Shown: piece after piece, positions 43,653 through 53,690 of the stretch | Layout: each line of letters begins with the position of its first letter | How positions within the stretch are numbered: the stretch's first letter is position 1 | Origin: Prorocentrum cordatum | Lineage: Eukaryota; Sar; Dinophyceae; Prorocentrales; Prorocentraceae | DNA: 64,000 nt | Assembly (NCBI GenBank): GCA_963575745.1 | Contig: CAUYUJ010020678.1 | Coordinates: forward strand, 36,854-100,853 | Direction of reading: 5' to 3' | Position numbers and translations under genes: made by a program | The notes under the pieces: generated by a model | Seen by the model: only the letters and a program-made list of their open reading frames with translations | Database searches by the model: none | What the model was told of the DNA's origin: nothing

Positions 43653-43826
43653 CTGCTGATGCTGATGATGATGATGATGATGATGATGATGAGGATGATG
43701 ATGATGATGATGATGAGGATGCTGATGATGATATGATGCTGATGATGATGACGATGCTGATCATGATGACGATGATGATGCTGATCATGATGATGACGAT
43801 GATGATGATGATGATGATGATGATGC

Positions 43827-43862
<36 letters not shown>

Positions 43863-43865
43863 GAT

Positions 43866-43897
<32 letters not shown>

Positions 43898-43900
43898 CTG
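41396..43900. repeat. 2.5-kb GAT/GCT triplet array
   Basis: The stretch consists almost entirely of GAT and GCT triplets with scattered GAC, GAG and GTT. Phase is kept for long distances, so one + frame reads Asp/Ala for 410 codons (41373-42605), another Met/Leu, and the minus strand Ile/Ser or His/Gln. Phase slips occur at about 42.3, 42.6, 43.1 and 43.7 kb. There is no non-repetitive coding context. Length in the assembly is probably unreliable. Confidence 0.92.
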
Positions 43901-44000
43901 NNNNNNNNNNNNNNNNNNNNNNNNNNNNNNNNNNNNNNNNNNNNNNNNNNNNNNNNNNNNNNNNNNNNNNNNNNNNNNNNNNNNNNNNNNNNNNNNNNNN
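43901..44000. other. assembly gap (100 N)
   Basis: Exactly 100 N bases separate the GAT array from a GGA tract. This is the conventional placeholder for a gap of unknown size. Confidence 0.99.
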
Positions 44001-44056
44001 GGAGGAGGAGGAGGAGGAGGAGGAGTTGGAGGAGCAGGAGGAGGAGGAAGAGGAGC

Positions 44057-44087
<31 letters not shown>

Positions 44088-44200
44088 GGAGGAGGAGGAA
44101 TAATAGGAGGAGGAGGAGGAGTTGGAGGAGGAGGAGGAGAAGGAGGAACAGGATCAGGAGGAGGAGGAGGACGAGGAGGAAGAAGTGGAGGAGAGGCCAA
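44001..44200. repeat. GGA triplet tract
   Basis: GGA/GAG units with AGGAGTTGGAGGAGCAGGA variants follow the gap. Confidence 0.9.
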
Positions 44201-44582
44201 CAAGAGAGAGCAGCGATCGAGAGTCTCGCGGCGGCCCCAGGCGGCGTTCCGCAGCGGCGGCGAGTCCGCGGTGCAGGCCGCCAAGGTTGCGCTGCTGAGG
44301 CGCGCGGCGCAAGAGGGTGGCCGCGAGGAGACAGCGGCGGGCGGTGGCTCTCTTTCTCGGTGCTCGCCGCGGTGAGGTGGAGGTGGATGAGTTGTTACCA
44401 TGCGCTCCCTGCCGCCGTATAGGTACATATATGCACTGAATTGAACATTAACTTGATTGTTCGAAAGCTATATGGGATCAAAGGGAAATGACGCGCGCGC
44501 CCCGCATTTTCTTTTCTCCCTATCTGCTTAACGGACAGTCGAACCTCATACTTCAACGGCTACCGCCGATTTCTTTGCCGCC
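44201..44582 (+). other. unique sequence, possible short coding relic
   Basis: At 44225-44360 a + frame reads AAFRSGGESAVQAAKVALLR, composition unlike the repeats, ending at a TGA. No domain is recognised. The rest is AT-richer upstream flank of the copia-like element. No LTR could be identified by eye. Confidence 0.3.
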
Positions 44583-45760
44583 ATGGTCTCTCGGGAATCC
44601 TCGAGCCCAAGACGCTTTTTGGAACCATTGCTAGGAACACCACGCTTACCACTTGTACATCCTGATCATTTTGGCCCTGTTGGGCTCAAGTTGGGTAAAG
44701 ATTGGTTATCAGCCGAAAGTGTCGGTCCAAGGATGACCGACCATGTTGGTCATCTTGGGGCTCACATGATCCTCGTCCCGCAAGAACTACCGAATGCGGG
44801 ATCTGACCTTGGCTTAAGGAAGCCAGGAAAGTATGATATTCAGGTCGACGGCCCGATGTCATCGACCTCCCAGCGCATTCAATAGCAAGAAGGAAAGAAT
44901 GGCATGCCTGTCAACCGTGGAAGACAGGATACGCCGATCCCAGAAGATGTATCCGACGAAGGAGACGAGTGGTGCGGCGGCAAGTCCGTCCCCTGAACCC
45001 GCTCTCCGACGATGTTGCACACGCGTACGTCGTCGACTCCAGTTCGTCGGATGAGGACGAATGGTAAAGACCCCGAAGACCAAGAAAGAAACCTTTCCCG
45101 TTTCGAGCTCTTCGGAGACGATGGAGACGTCAATGCCCGAAAGAACGCCTGCTAGGGAGACTGCGGACCATGTCCGAAGTCCGGCCGGGGAACCCATTCT
45201 GGAAGACCGTGAAGACCATGCTGGGCCCAGTGGACCATCGTCCGGGGGGGCCGCGACGGAAGCGCGGCACGGGGGGGCCCCGAGGGGGGGCGCGGCCGAC
45301 ATCGAGAGGTGTCGCCTTATGAGAAGCGCCCCAAGATCGAGACCGGTGGGCTGGGCGTCCACGACGTTCCCAGCCCAATGCCGGGGGCGCGACTCCGGGG
45401 AAGACAGCTCCTCGATTCCCCGAGCTCCATCTCCCAGAGATCAAGGTCGGAAAAGGCGGTCCTAGCCGCGCCTCGAGGAGCTCTCAACGCAGTTCGTCTC
45501 TATCGAGGCCGTCGACGCCCCGATATATGGTTAAGGAAGCTTGTGTCCATCAGGGGCCGAACTGCGCAGAAGGCCCCGAGGGCTGCTGCCCCGGCCGAAC
45601 ATCCGATGACGGGTCATGCAAGAAGCCAGTGCGCCGAGGCTGCTTATTCCAATGTTCGCTGTGTAATTTGAACGACTTGTGCCATGACTGCGCGCCTCCG
45701 AAGCAGCGCAACTGTTTTGCTCTCAAGAATCACGAATGGGGGCAGCAGCAAGAAATTTAG
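44583..45760 (+). pseudogene. copia Gag N-terminal part with Cys/His-rich motif
   Basis: The 5' part is broken among frames: MVSRESSSPRRFLEPLLGTP at 44583 and, further on, an acidic VVDSSSSDEDEW segment. At 45527-45757 a frame reads EACVHQGPNCAEGPEGCCPG, then KPVRRGCLFQCSLCNLNDLC and HDCAPPKQRNCF, ending at TAG. The Cys/His spacing (C-x3-C-x2-C...C-x2-C...C...H) is compatible with a treble-clef or RING-like zinc site. Similar Cys-rich segments occur near the N-terminus of dinoflagellate copia polyproteins, which supports placing the element start here. Confidence 0.5.
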
Positions 45761-45779
45761 GCAACAGCAAAGGGAACAA

Positions 45780-47410
45780 TAACGCATTTCCGAAATTGCT
45801 GCGGAGCGCGCGATGATGGCCGACATGGAAGCCAATCAGGAAAGGCAGGCCGAAATGATCGCTCAGCAGGCAGAGTGCGACATGCATGAAATCCTCCAGA
45901 GGGGAAGGGGCAATCAATCCTCCATGAGGCTGCGCTTTCGGCGGACCGCGAGGCTAATAAGGAGCAGACGAAGACCGAGCGGGCCATGGCCGAGCAAGCG
46001 CGTCAAGCCTTCCGGGGTCAAGACAGGGAAGCGCAGCTCGAGAACGGCATCCGTCTGAAACTTCGGGAAACCACGGCGCCCCGCGAACAGTCAGTCTCTA
46101 GGGCGGAACAAGTCGCCGTGAAATCAATCGCTGAGACGCGCCACTTGGAGGAGAAGGCCTCTAATGCCCAAGGGGCGGCCGCGTCGCCCCTACGAGCTGC
46201 GCAAACGACGCAGCGAGAGTTGGGGAGAGCGAGGCTCGCGCGTCGCAAGCTGGAGCTGCGAAGATACACGCTGAGCTCAAACTAGTCGCGGAATCCGCGT
46301 CGGCCATCGGGGGGGGGGGGGGGGGGCAGAGGGGGGGCGAAGGCGCTGCTTCAAGCAAGGGCTGAGGCTCTCGCTGAACGCGAGTCGGCTGTCCGCCGGG
46401 CGGCCGAGCTGAGGTCCATGCACCGGCGCGCTCAGCGGGTCGCAGCGACGTCTCAGGCCGGCCATGCCAGTGCGAGGAATGAGGCGGAGGAAGCAATTCG
46501 GGCCAGGCGGAATGCCGAAATGCAGGCCCAGTTGGAAGAGGAGGCAGCAAAGCAACACTTCCGAAAGGAAGCTGTCTCGACCGTCCATGAACGGGGGGCT
46601 CAACGCGAGTTGACCTACCGACAGCCAGCAAGACAGCTGGTGCAAGACGGTCTGCAGGGCATGGCAAGCACGGTCAGAAGGGCTGCATCGGCAACCGCGT
46701 CGCGGGTCCGAACGTCGGAGGGAACCGCGCGTCAGCGGGCCCCCCCCCGATCCAGACCGGCCATGACCGATGAAAACCGATGCTTCATTTGCAGCGCTTC
46801 CGATGCCCCGCGCAGGTGTGAGAGGTGCGAAAGGCCGTTCTTCAAACTGCACCTCGACTAGGTAATGAGACTCTGCCGCCAGTGCGAGCAAGACAGGGCA
46901 CGTGACCACGAAGCAGTGCTGAGGAAGCAGCATGAAGAATAAGAAGAAGGAAGGATGCTCGAGGAGGAAGAGAATGCTCGGACCAGAGACGAGATCGGGG
47001 CCCAGGCGGAAGCCAGGGCTCTCCGCCGCATCCGGGAACTTGAGGAAACTGCAGAACTCCGCGTGATGAAGTTAGAAGGGAATGCACGGACTCAAGCCAA
47101 GGAGATGCGAGAGAAGGCCGAGGCGCTGATGAAATCATCAGAAATTAGCGCGAAAAAGGCCAAACATGATCATCTCGAACACCTGGAATTGACTCCCGAA
47201 ATGAAAGTTGAACAGAAGAAGAAGACACGGGAGAAACCAACAGTTTTTTTTGTTTGTGTTTTTTTTCCTTTTCAGGGTGCACGCCGCCTGCCCAACCGAG
47301 GACAACCGCGGCCCGTGCGGGGGATTTGGCAGGGGGCGGTGATAAACTTCTTCACCAAGGCAATTCCGACGGTGAGGGAGATAAGGCGGGAGGAAAGAGA
47401 GGCGGCGTAG
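45780..47410 (+). pseudogene. copia Gag coiled-coil region with second zinc-finger-like motif
   Basis: Charged, Ala/Glu/Arg-rich segments suggest a long coiled coil: MMADMEANQERQAEMIAQQA, then RSRAEQVAVK-type peptides, then EAEEAIRARRNAEMQAQLEE. A G18 run at 46309-46326 changes frame. At about 46780-46900 one frame reads CFICSASDAPRRCERCERPF, FKLHLD, stop TAG (46859), then MRLCRQCEQD. The stop splits a C-x2-C...C-x2-C...H...C-x2-C finger. The same frame continues past a TAA at 46940 into EEEENARTRDEIGAQAEARA and ends at 47410. Function is probably particle assembly or RNA binding, by position. Confidence 0.55.
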
Positions 47411-47778
47411 GTGGGGCGCCAGGGGGTGATAATCCTGGCGGCGATAGTGATGATGATGATGGCGACTACGAGCCGAGCGATGAAGACGACTCCGATAAGG
47501 AGGAGTTGGACGACGAAGAGGATGACGGATCCGAGGAAGAAGAAGATGATGAGGCTGCTAATTACAGGACCGGTCGATATGCTCTTGCCCGGCGCTCCGA
47601 TCATGGCAATCCGGGTGGTGGTGGCCCTCCGCCACCGGGCCCGCCTGGAGGCGGGGGCGGACAGGGGATCTTAGAATATGGGGGAATGGTTCCGACCACA
47701 GCCCCATGGGCGACGGCGGGCAGAATTGACGCAGTCGCGCTTGACCCCCTGCCCGACGCGGGGAGTTTCCGAACCTGA
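47254..47778 (+). pseudogene. acidic/Gly-Pro-rich linker of copia Gag
   Basis: The frame is Gly-rich, then strongly acidic (DSDDDDGDYEPSDEDDSDKE followed by Glu-rich sequence), then Gly/Pro-rich, ending at a TGA at 47776. Acidic linkers of this sort precede the Gag core in the related elements I recall. It overlaps the end of the coiled-coil frame by about 150 bases, a sign of an indel. Confidence 0.45.
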
Positions 47779-47782
47779 AAGG

Positions 47783-48292
47783 AAGTCCGTCATTTGAACA
47801 GTGGCCTCATGCTCTCAACAAAATCACATCTCGGCGTCAAAGTGGATGGCCGAGGCCTTTGCGCCCATGACGGTGAAAGCCGAAACGCTCAAAGACCCAG
47901 GCCCGCTTTTCGGGAATCTCGACATGCGCGTAGCAGCGGACCTCATAGGGAAGCTGACGAAAATTCAGAGAGATCCCAATTCCTCTCACGCCCTTCGCCA
48001 CCTTGCCAACGAAGTTGACCGCGCGGACACAAACCAAATGAAGAAAGGGCGACTGCTGACGGGCAGGTCGATTCCCCGCATAATCCAGATACACGTTGCC
48101 ACGCGAGAGGAGACCACGGACAGGTGTGCACCTACCAGGGCCTCATGGCAATCCAGATCAAAGGAGATGGAAAAGAGGCTGATAAAGACCTCTACCATTT
48201 CTACGACGAATGAATGCGGGTGGCGCTGGAAATGGAGAGACCTCGCAAATCCTTCAGACCCTCGATCCCAAACCACTTCTACAAACAGATGA
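47783..48292 (+). pseudogene. copia Gag core
   Basis: From 47801 a frame of 163 codons contains GPLFGNLDMRVAADLIGKLT and MKKGRLLTGRSIPRIIQIH. These match in order the F-xx-LD-x-KLAAALxKL and R-x-GR-x-LKGRQ-xLW-x-I segments of Gag in dinoflagellate copia-like elements. The just-upstream frame gives PSFEQWPHALNKITS, the likely preceding helix. Gag forms the virus-like particle. The frame deteriorates after about 48.2 kb. Confidence 0.65.
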
Positions 48293-48476
48293 AGACATGC
48301 CCCTGCATGCAGATGACTCTCGCCATGCATGATCACAGTAGCGATGAGTACGGGAAGGGCATGAAGTCTTACAAGTGGCTCTCGGGACAGATCGCGAGGC
48401 AGATGTTGAAGGATCGAGGGGGGGGGGGGGGGGGGGCGACCGCAGGGCCCAGAGGCAGCATATAAACAAGCGCTGA

Positions 48477-49192
48477 GTGAAACACAGCGGTGGCAAGGCA
48501 GGTGATGGGGGCAAGGACTCGATCACCAGTAAAGACGGAAGGCTCAAGAAGTCTGTCATCTGCCGACGATGGCTCGAAGACCGATGCCCATTCAGTCGGA
48601 GTGGCTGTCAGTGCCTGCGCCCCAAGATAGCGACGCCCGCGCAACAGCTGAAACGCGGACAGACCCAGGCCGCCGCGCCAGGGTCCACCCATGGGGGACC
48701 AACTGGGAGGGGCCGGGGAGGCAAAGCCGAATCATGGGGCAAGGGCAGAAAACATGGAGGTAAGGGCAAAGGCGATAGCAAAGGCGGAAAGGCTGACCGG
48801 CCCAAGAAGCAGAATGGGCGAAGAACGAGAACAAGGTTTGCTATGCCTGCAGCCGAGGCCCCCCGAATTGCGACGGTTCTCGCGGTCGCGGGCGCTGCCC
48901 GCCGACGAAGCAGGAAGAGCAGGAGCGGGGCGCCTGGGGGCAAAACCTGCAGAAGGCCTGCAAGGCTTCTCCTTGCAGCCGAAACGCGGAGCAGACGGCT
49001 GCGGCCGAGAGGAGCGTGAAAGCCTGGAAGCAGTTGGCTGCTCCCGCGCCTGACGGAGGAAAGCCACAGGGCGGCAACACAAGTGGTCAGAAGGGCAAAG
49101 CCAAAGCGAAATGCTGGTGCCACTTGGATGGTCAGACGTGCCCTTTTGGAGATAAGTGCCGGCACAAGGCCAACGCTCCCGGGCATCCCTGA
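48477..49192 (+). pseudogene. copia nucleocapsid-like part with two CCCH-type motifs
   Basis: At 48560-48620 a frame reads KSVICRRWLEDRCPFSRSGC, a C-x7-C-x6-C start of a CCCH-like finger. A G18 run precedes it at 48418-48435. A Gly/Lys-rich linker follows. In another frame, 48830-49192, the peptide runs NKVCYACSRGPPNCDGSRGR and ends with KCWCHLDGQTCPFGDKCRHK just before a TGA at 49190, a second C-x6/7-C-x5-C cluster with His. CCCH fingers replace the usual CCHC knuckle in these elements. The second frame has no ATG of its own and depends on a frameshift from the first. Confidence 0.6.
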
Positions 49193-49246
49193 TCCGGGGG
49201 GGCGGCGTGCAGCGCCCATGGTGCTGGCGCCGCCCCGGCAGGGGCT

Positions 49247-49583
49247 GTGTCAGGACGTTCCTATGCAGCTCCTGCGAGTGAGGTGCAGCTGGCTGTTCCA
49301 GCTGTGCCGTTCGCTGGGTCGCGATCCCGTGCGATACCACAAGTGCTAATGGCTGGCTCTATAAACGCACGGTCATGTGAAATAGCCGGCCAGCGCAGTT
49401 TGGCTGACGCGATGCATGGAGCGACCGCGGTGGGCGCTTAGCGCCAGTCGGCCATCGCAAAGTCCGACCATAATTCCTGTGTAGGGCTGCTGAGGTGCAT
49501 GGTAGCGGGCGGGATCTCATCGTATCCTGCGGGGGCGCTGGACCAGCTCGAGTCGGGGAAACCCGACAGAAGCTCACTGCGCC
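49247..49583 (+). other. copia linker between nucleocapsid and protease
   Basis: The frame open to 49441 gives an Ala/Ser-rich peptide (GRSYAAPASEVQLAVPAVPF) ending in a TAG. No domain is recognised. Confidence 0.4.
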
Positions 49584-50440
49584 ATGCCGCTGGGAACAGC
49601 GACAATCGGCGGCCGATGGCTGCCGATAAGAACAGAAAAGGTAAGAATCCACCCATCGACGCATATCCCCACTCCATGGACGATGAGGGAACTGAGGAAG
49701 GGAGAGCCGATGCCGATTGTTACGAGGGACGGTGATGCATTCTGTTTCCCGAACAAGTGGCGGAATTGGCGCGACAAGACTACCCGAGTGCACCAGCAGC
49801 TCGCAAATAACGACGCCAGTGAGCTGGGGCACGAGGTATGGAGGCCGTGGCTAGACTGGGGGCAAGAGCCCGCGTCCGAGGACGGATCTAGCAGTCATGC
49901 CAGCGAAGGCCATGCCCACGCTTCATCTGTTAAAAGACACAGTCAAAGAAAAGGGGGCAACGGGGCAGTCAAGCTCGGATCGATGCGCTTTATCATTGAC
50001 GCCGGCTGCAGCTCCAACCTCGTCGCTCTAAAACATGTCCCGAACGCAGGCGCCATTCGTAAAATGAAGGAACTCAGAGTTCCAATCGCACTGAGCACGG
50101 CAGGAGGGCTCTCTAGCGCTCTAGGAACCGTGACGGTGGCCTGCGACCGGCTGTCGAGTGGAAAGTTCGACGTGATTGTAATGCCTGAAACACCGAGCGT
50201 GATATCCGTGGGCGACTTTTGCAAGGATAACGGCTATAGTTTCTACTGGAAAAAGGGAGAACGCCGTATCTCCTCCCACCCAATGATATGAGATTGATTG
50301 GACCTAGCGGTTGATGGCAAAATACCGTATCTCAACGTTGGAGGGGGTGAGGCTTTGGGTCGAGTAGACGAGGCAGCTCCCGCCTACCCTGAGGGGTTAG
50401 AGCGATGGGCTTGTGTGGAGGCTAACGCGAAGTCTTTCCT
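49584..50440 (+). pseudogene. copia aspartic protease
   Basis: The frame 49584-50291 carries MRFIIDAGCSSNLVALKHVP with the catalytic Asp codon at 49998. DAGCSSNLV replaces the canonical D(S/T)GA. Next come PIALSTAGGLSSALGTVTVA and VMPETPSVISVGDFCKDNGY, the C-terminal half of the protease fold with the LPETPSVLS wording typical of dinoflagellate copia. Stops at 50289 (TGA) and 50295 interrupt, after which LDLAVDGKIPYLNVGGG continues the sequence. The protease would mature the polyprotein. Confidence 0.75.
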
Positions 50441-50984
50441 GGCAGACCCCGAGCAAGCGGGTGGTCCCCCGCTCCGGGCTGCGAGGTGCCGCGCGACCCT
50501 GGACCTGCACTCGCAAGAGGTGATGAAGGGAGATTCATCTGTGAGCGGTGAATTAGAAGACCGTTCTGACTGTCACCGCGGAGGCGTGACTCACAGAGCC
50601 GACCTCGACGGTAGGGACATCGCCACCTATTTCTACTATGAGCCTCAGATGGCGAACCGGGAAGGCTGGGAGCCTGGCCCAACCAGGATCGTCAACAAAG
50701 TGCTTCTAACTCCCGCGTACCTCGGCCATGCCGTCGGATGTGGGAGATATGCCGCTCCTGCGCCTGCAGAGGGAGCAGCGGAAGAACCAGTGGAGGCACT
50801 GGGCGCCATCGATCCAGTCGACGATGATGGCGTCGAAGACCCAATGCAGGAGTCAGGAGATGAGCCCAACAAGATTGAGCGACTTGAAAGGGAGGCTCAG
50901 TCCAGATAACACCTCATGATGCACCTGCCAAATAATCCATACTGCCAAACGTGTACATGGGCGAAAACGCCCAGGGCGCAACAG

Positions 50985-51130
50985 CGCAATAAGCAGAACA
51001 AATCACTGAACAAGTGGAAGCCTTAGTCGAGCCGAAAGCATTCGGGGGGCTATGCACAATGGATCACTGGTTTGCGTTGGATGACCGATCGAAGTTCTTG
51101 GTGGATCTGCGGGCACCTCGCGAGCAGTTT
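50985..51130 (+). pseudogene. copia integrase, N-terminal remnant of the catalytic core
   Basis: A frame reads VEPKAFGGLCTMDHWFALDD followed by RSKFLVDLRAPREQF. FG-x-x-CT-x-DH-x-x-A corresponds to the start of the rve-type integrase core, the Asp being the first of the DDE triad. The sequence then enters a TATATACA microsatellite and the remainder of the core is missing. Confidence 0.65.
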
Positions 51131-51159
51131 GTTTGTGTATATATACATATATACATACG

Positions 51160-52068
51160 TATCCGGCTAGAGAACTGAAGACAGCCTGTCAGGATCTGAA
51201 GATAGCATGCGACTCCACACAGCCGACCAAAGAGAAACATAATTCCGTAGCTGAGCGCGCCAATGGCGTCGTTCAGGACGGAGCTAGAGCATTGCTCATG
51301 GCTGCTGGTCTTCCGGCGCAGTTTTGGGTATACGCCGTGCCTTGTTTTTGTGCATGCTACAATGCAACGCAACAGGGGAACGGCAGGACTCCATGGGAGT
51401 TGCGGTTCGGAGGACCGTTCAGCGCCCCGCTGTCGGCCATCAGATATTTGCCGCCGCCGGGGCCGCGGATGAAGCAACCCAAGCTGGCGCCGCGGACAAG
51501 AGTCGGTATCTACCTCGGCTATGTCCAGCATGCGGGGGGGCGCGTGGGTCCTGACCACTACTGCGTGCCTTTGGACCAGCTTGAGGGATTGAACTTCAAA
51601 GCGGGCATGCAAGCGGACGGCGCAATGCCCATCGTCGAGGGATCTGAGCAGCTATGGACAGATACGAGCGTAGAGCAAGACGTCATAGGGTCTCCCGCTG
51701 GGATTGTTGACAACGTTGACAAGGACTCTGCCGTGAATTTCCCGCTCAGACGAGCCCGCGACAAGGCCGCGACGAATATTGAGAGTATTACCCTAGAAGA
51801 ACTGCTTTCCGGCGGGAAAGACGAAGCAGAAAAGAGAGCGACGCCGCATGTGAAATCCGGGGGGGCATCCAGCTCCCACGAGGGCGTAATGCTAGAAACG
51901 GACACCCTTGTCGCCAATGGCGAGGAGGGGGAGGGCCCCCACGCCCATGGCGAGGGGGCAATCGAAGTCACGCCAGACCCCGATCCGACGGACGATGAAG
52001 GCCCGTCTGGCCCCCCCCCCTGGCCCGGAACTGCCACCGGGCGCCAAGCGCAGAAGGGTGGGCTTTAA
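51160..52068 (+). pseudogene. copia integrase, C-terminal part
   Basis: The frame gives HNSVAERANGVVQDGARALL plus MAAGLPAQFWVYAVPCFCAC and GRTPWELRFGGPFSAP. The E in NSVAERANG is the Glu of the DDE triad, and the next helix (A-x-LMAAGLP-x-FW) is diagnostic of Ty1/copia integrases. The following part (RVGIYLGYVQHAGGRVG) is the post-core segment. An acidic and Gly/Pro-rich linker to 52068 leads toward the RT. Roughly 100 residues between the first Asp and the Glu are lost. Confidence 0.8.
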
Positions 52069-52079
52069 GGCGGTGGAGG

Positions 52080-53690
52080 ATGGCGAGAACCTTGCGAAAA
52101 GAGGAAGTCATGATTGCCGGACAGACCAATTCCCTTGCGGCACCCGCCAGGGGTGAGCCGAAGGCTGAACAAATAATGGCAAGGACAACGCATAACCTCG
52201 ACACGGGAGAATACTACGAAGAGCAAGTCGTGACTGTAGGAAAGACGATGGAAGAACTCGCGAAAGCTCTCCCGTTGAAAGGAAAGCAGAAGTCAGCCCA
52301 TATCAGAATGGTTTTCTATTACGCCCCATATTATAGGAGACCGAATGAGGTGGGTGCGTATGATGAGGTGCACGGCCATGCCATCCTCAGGCGAACGCAG
52401 AAGGAGTTCACCAATCCGGGCGTTCACCCAGACCGATGGTTCAAAACGGGCGGCCCGGAACACCAAATACTCATTAGATAATATAAAACAAAGAGTATGG
52501 GCCTCTATGGCTTGGAGGATCTTGGGCCCAACGCAGACCTGCTAGAAGCCATTGGAATTAAAATGCCCCGGCCAGCGCCCACTCACATCATGGCTGCGCC
52601 AGTCTTGCCGAGGACAGTGGACCTAGACGAAGATGCGTTAGAATACTTCCAGACGTGGTGCGTGGAAGCGTGCGCGGCAGAGGAAGAAACGGGGTCGTCC
52701 CATGGGCGCCCGTCCAGTACCGAAGATGATAGTGACTGGGGCCGCGCAGCATTAGACTGCGCGGCCGCGACCAGGCGTCGCGGCGCCCCTCGCATGCCCC
52801 TCCGGGGAAGAATTGCGGGTCGCGACAATCATCAAGAAAAAGAGCCGGATAGCCGGCCCTGCTACAATCCGTTCACGAACTCTATGCAGACCGGGGAACG
52901 GGAGGCGGCCTTCGCCCTTCCAACCGAACAGAGTGCCAAAGGGAGAGGCCATTACGCATGCGTCGCCCTCCCGGTCACTAAGGCAGAGGCGGCCCGCAAC
53001 GAAAAGCCGCAGAAGGCGCTGGATGAGCGGGGGCGCCTGAGAAAGATCAAGACGTGGGACGAAGCAAAAGTCAAAGAGCTCCGCGACGCTTTTAAGGCTA
53101 TGATGTAAGGAAAAACGTTCCACATCGGCCGACTATTTGCGATCCTGGTCGAGAAAATGCCGAACTTCCCAAGGGTCACAAATGTCGCAAGGTCAACGGA
53201 AAGGGTCGTATTTGACGGATCAGATGTGGTCGACCAAGACAAGAATGCCGCATTATTCCAGGGGCCATCCATCTGCCCTGCCACGATGCAGGCCAGCAGA
53301 GCTGCCGACGCGTACGGACTGTTTGAGAACCATGACATACAACAGGCCGATGCTCGGCAGGCGCGTGCGTAGTCGAAGCTGGGGGGGCGCCCCGACTTGG
53401 GTGCGGTTGCCAAAGGAGGCTTGGCCAGAGAGCTGGGCAGGTATGATATACCCTGTCTGCCCGCTACTGTAAGCACCATGCGGGCACCCCGATGCGGAGG
53501 GTTTTGGGAACAACACTGCAAAGCTCATGTCCCGATTCCCTGCTAGCGAAGCTGCTATTGCCATCCGGAGCTTGAATTATTCCTGATCGTATGCGTAGAT
53601 GACTTCGAGCTCGCTGGTCCCGCCCAACACCTGTAGACAGGGTGGGATCTGATCCTGGGCCCGTGAGAGACGGCTCCAGAGGGGGCTGAC
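52080..53690 (+). pseudogene. copia reverse transcriptase
   Basis: A single + frame (phase of 52080) can be followed through stops at 52479, 53106 and 53370. It reads MRGRLRKIKTWDEAK-like connector, then FHIGRLFAILVEKMPNFPRV, RVVFDGSDVVDQDKNAALFQ, ATMQASRAADAYGLFENHDI and QQADARQARA. The latter is palm motif A with D in QAD. A +1 frame supplies TWVRLPKEAWPESWAG and CGHPDA. The original phase resumes with GGFWEQHCKAHV and LELFLIVCVDDFELAGP. VDD at 53595-53603 is the catalytic Asp pair. Two more stops follow. Motif order and wording are those of copia RT, so the identification is strong and the gene is dead. Confidence 0.85.

Noticed and set aside
44666-44690. CATTTTGGCCCTGTTGGGCTCAAG as a spliced leader
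   Set aside because: Only GCTCAAG and CATTTTGGC match, separated by an insertion; chance is likely.
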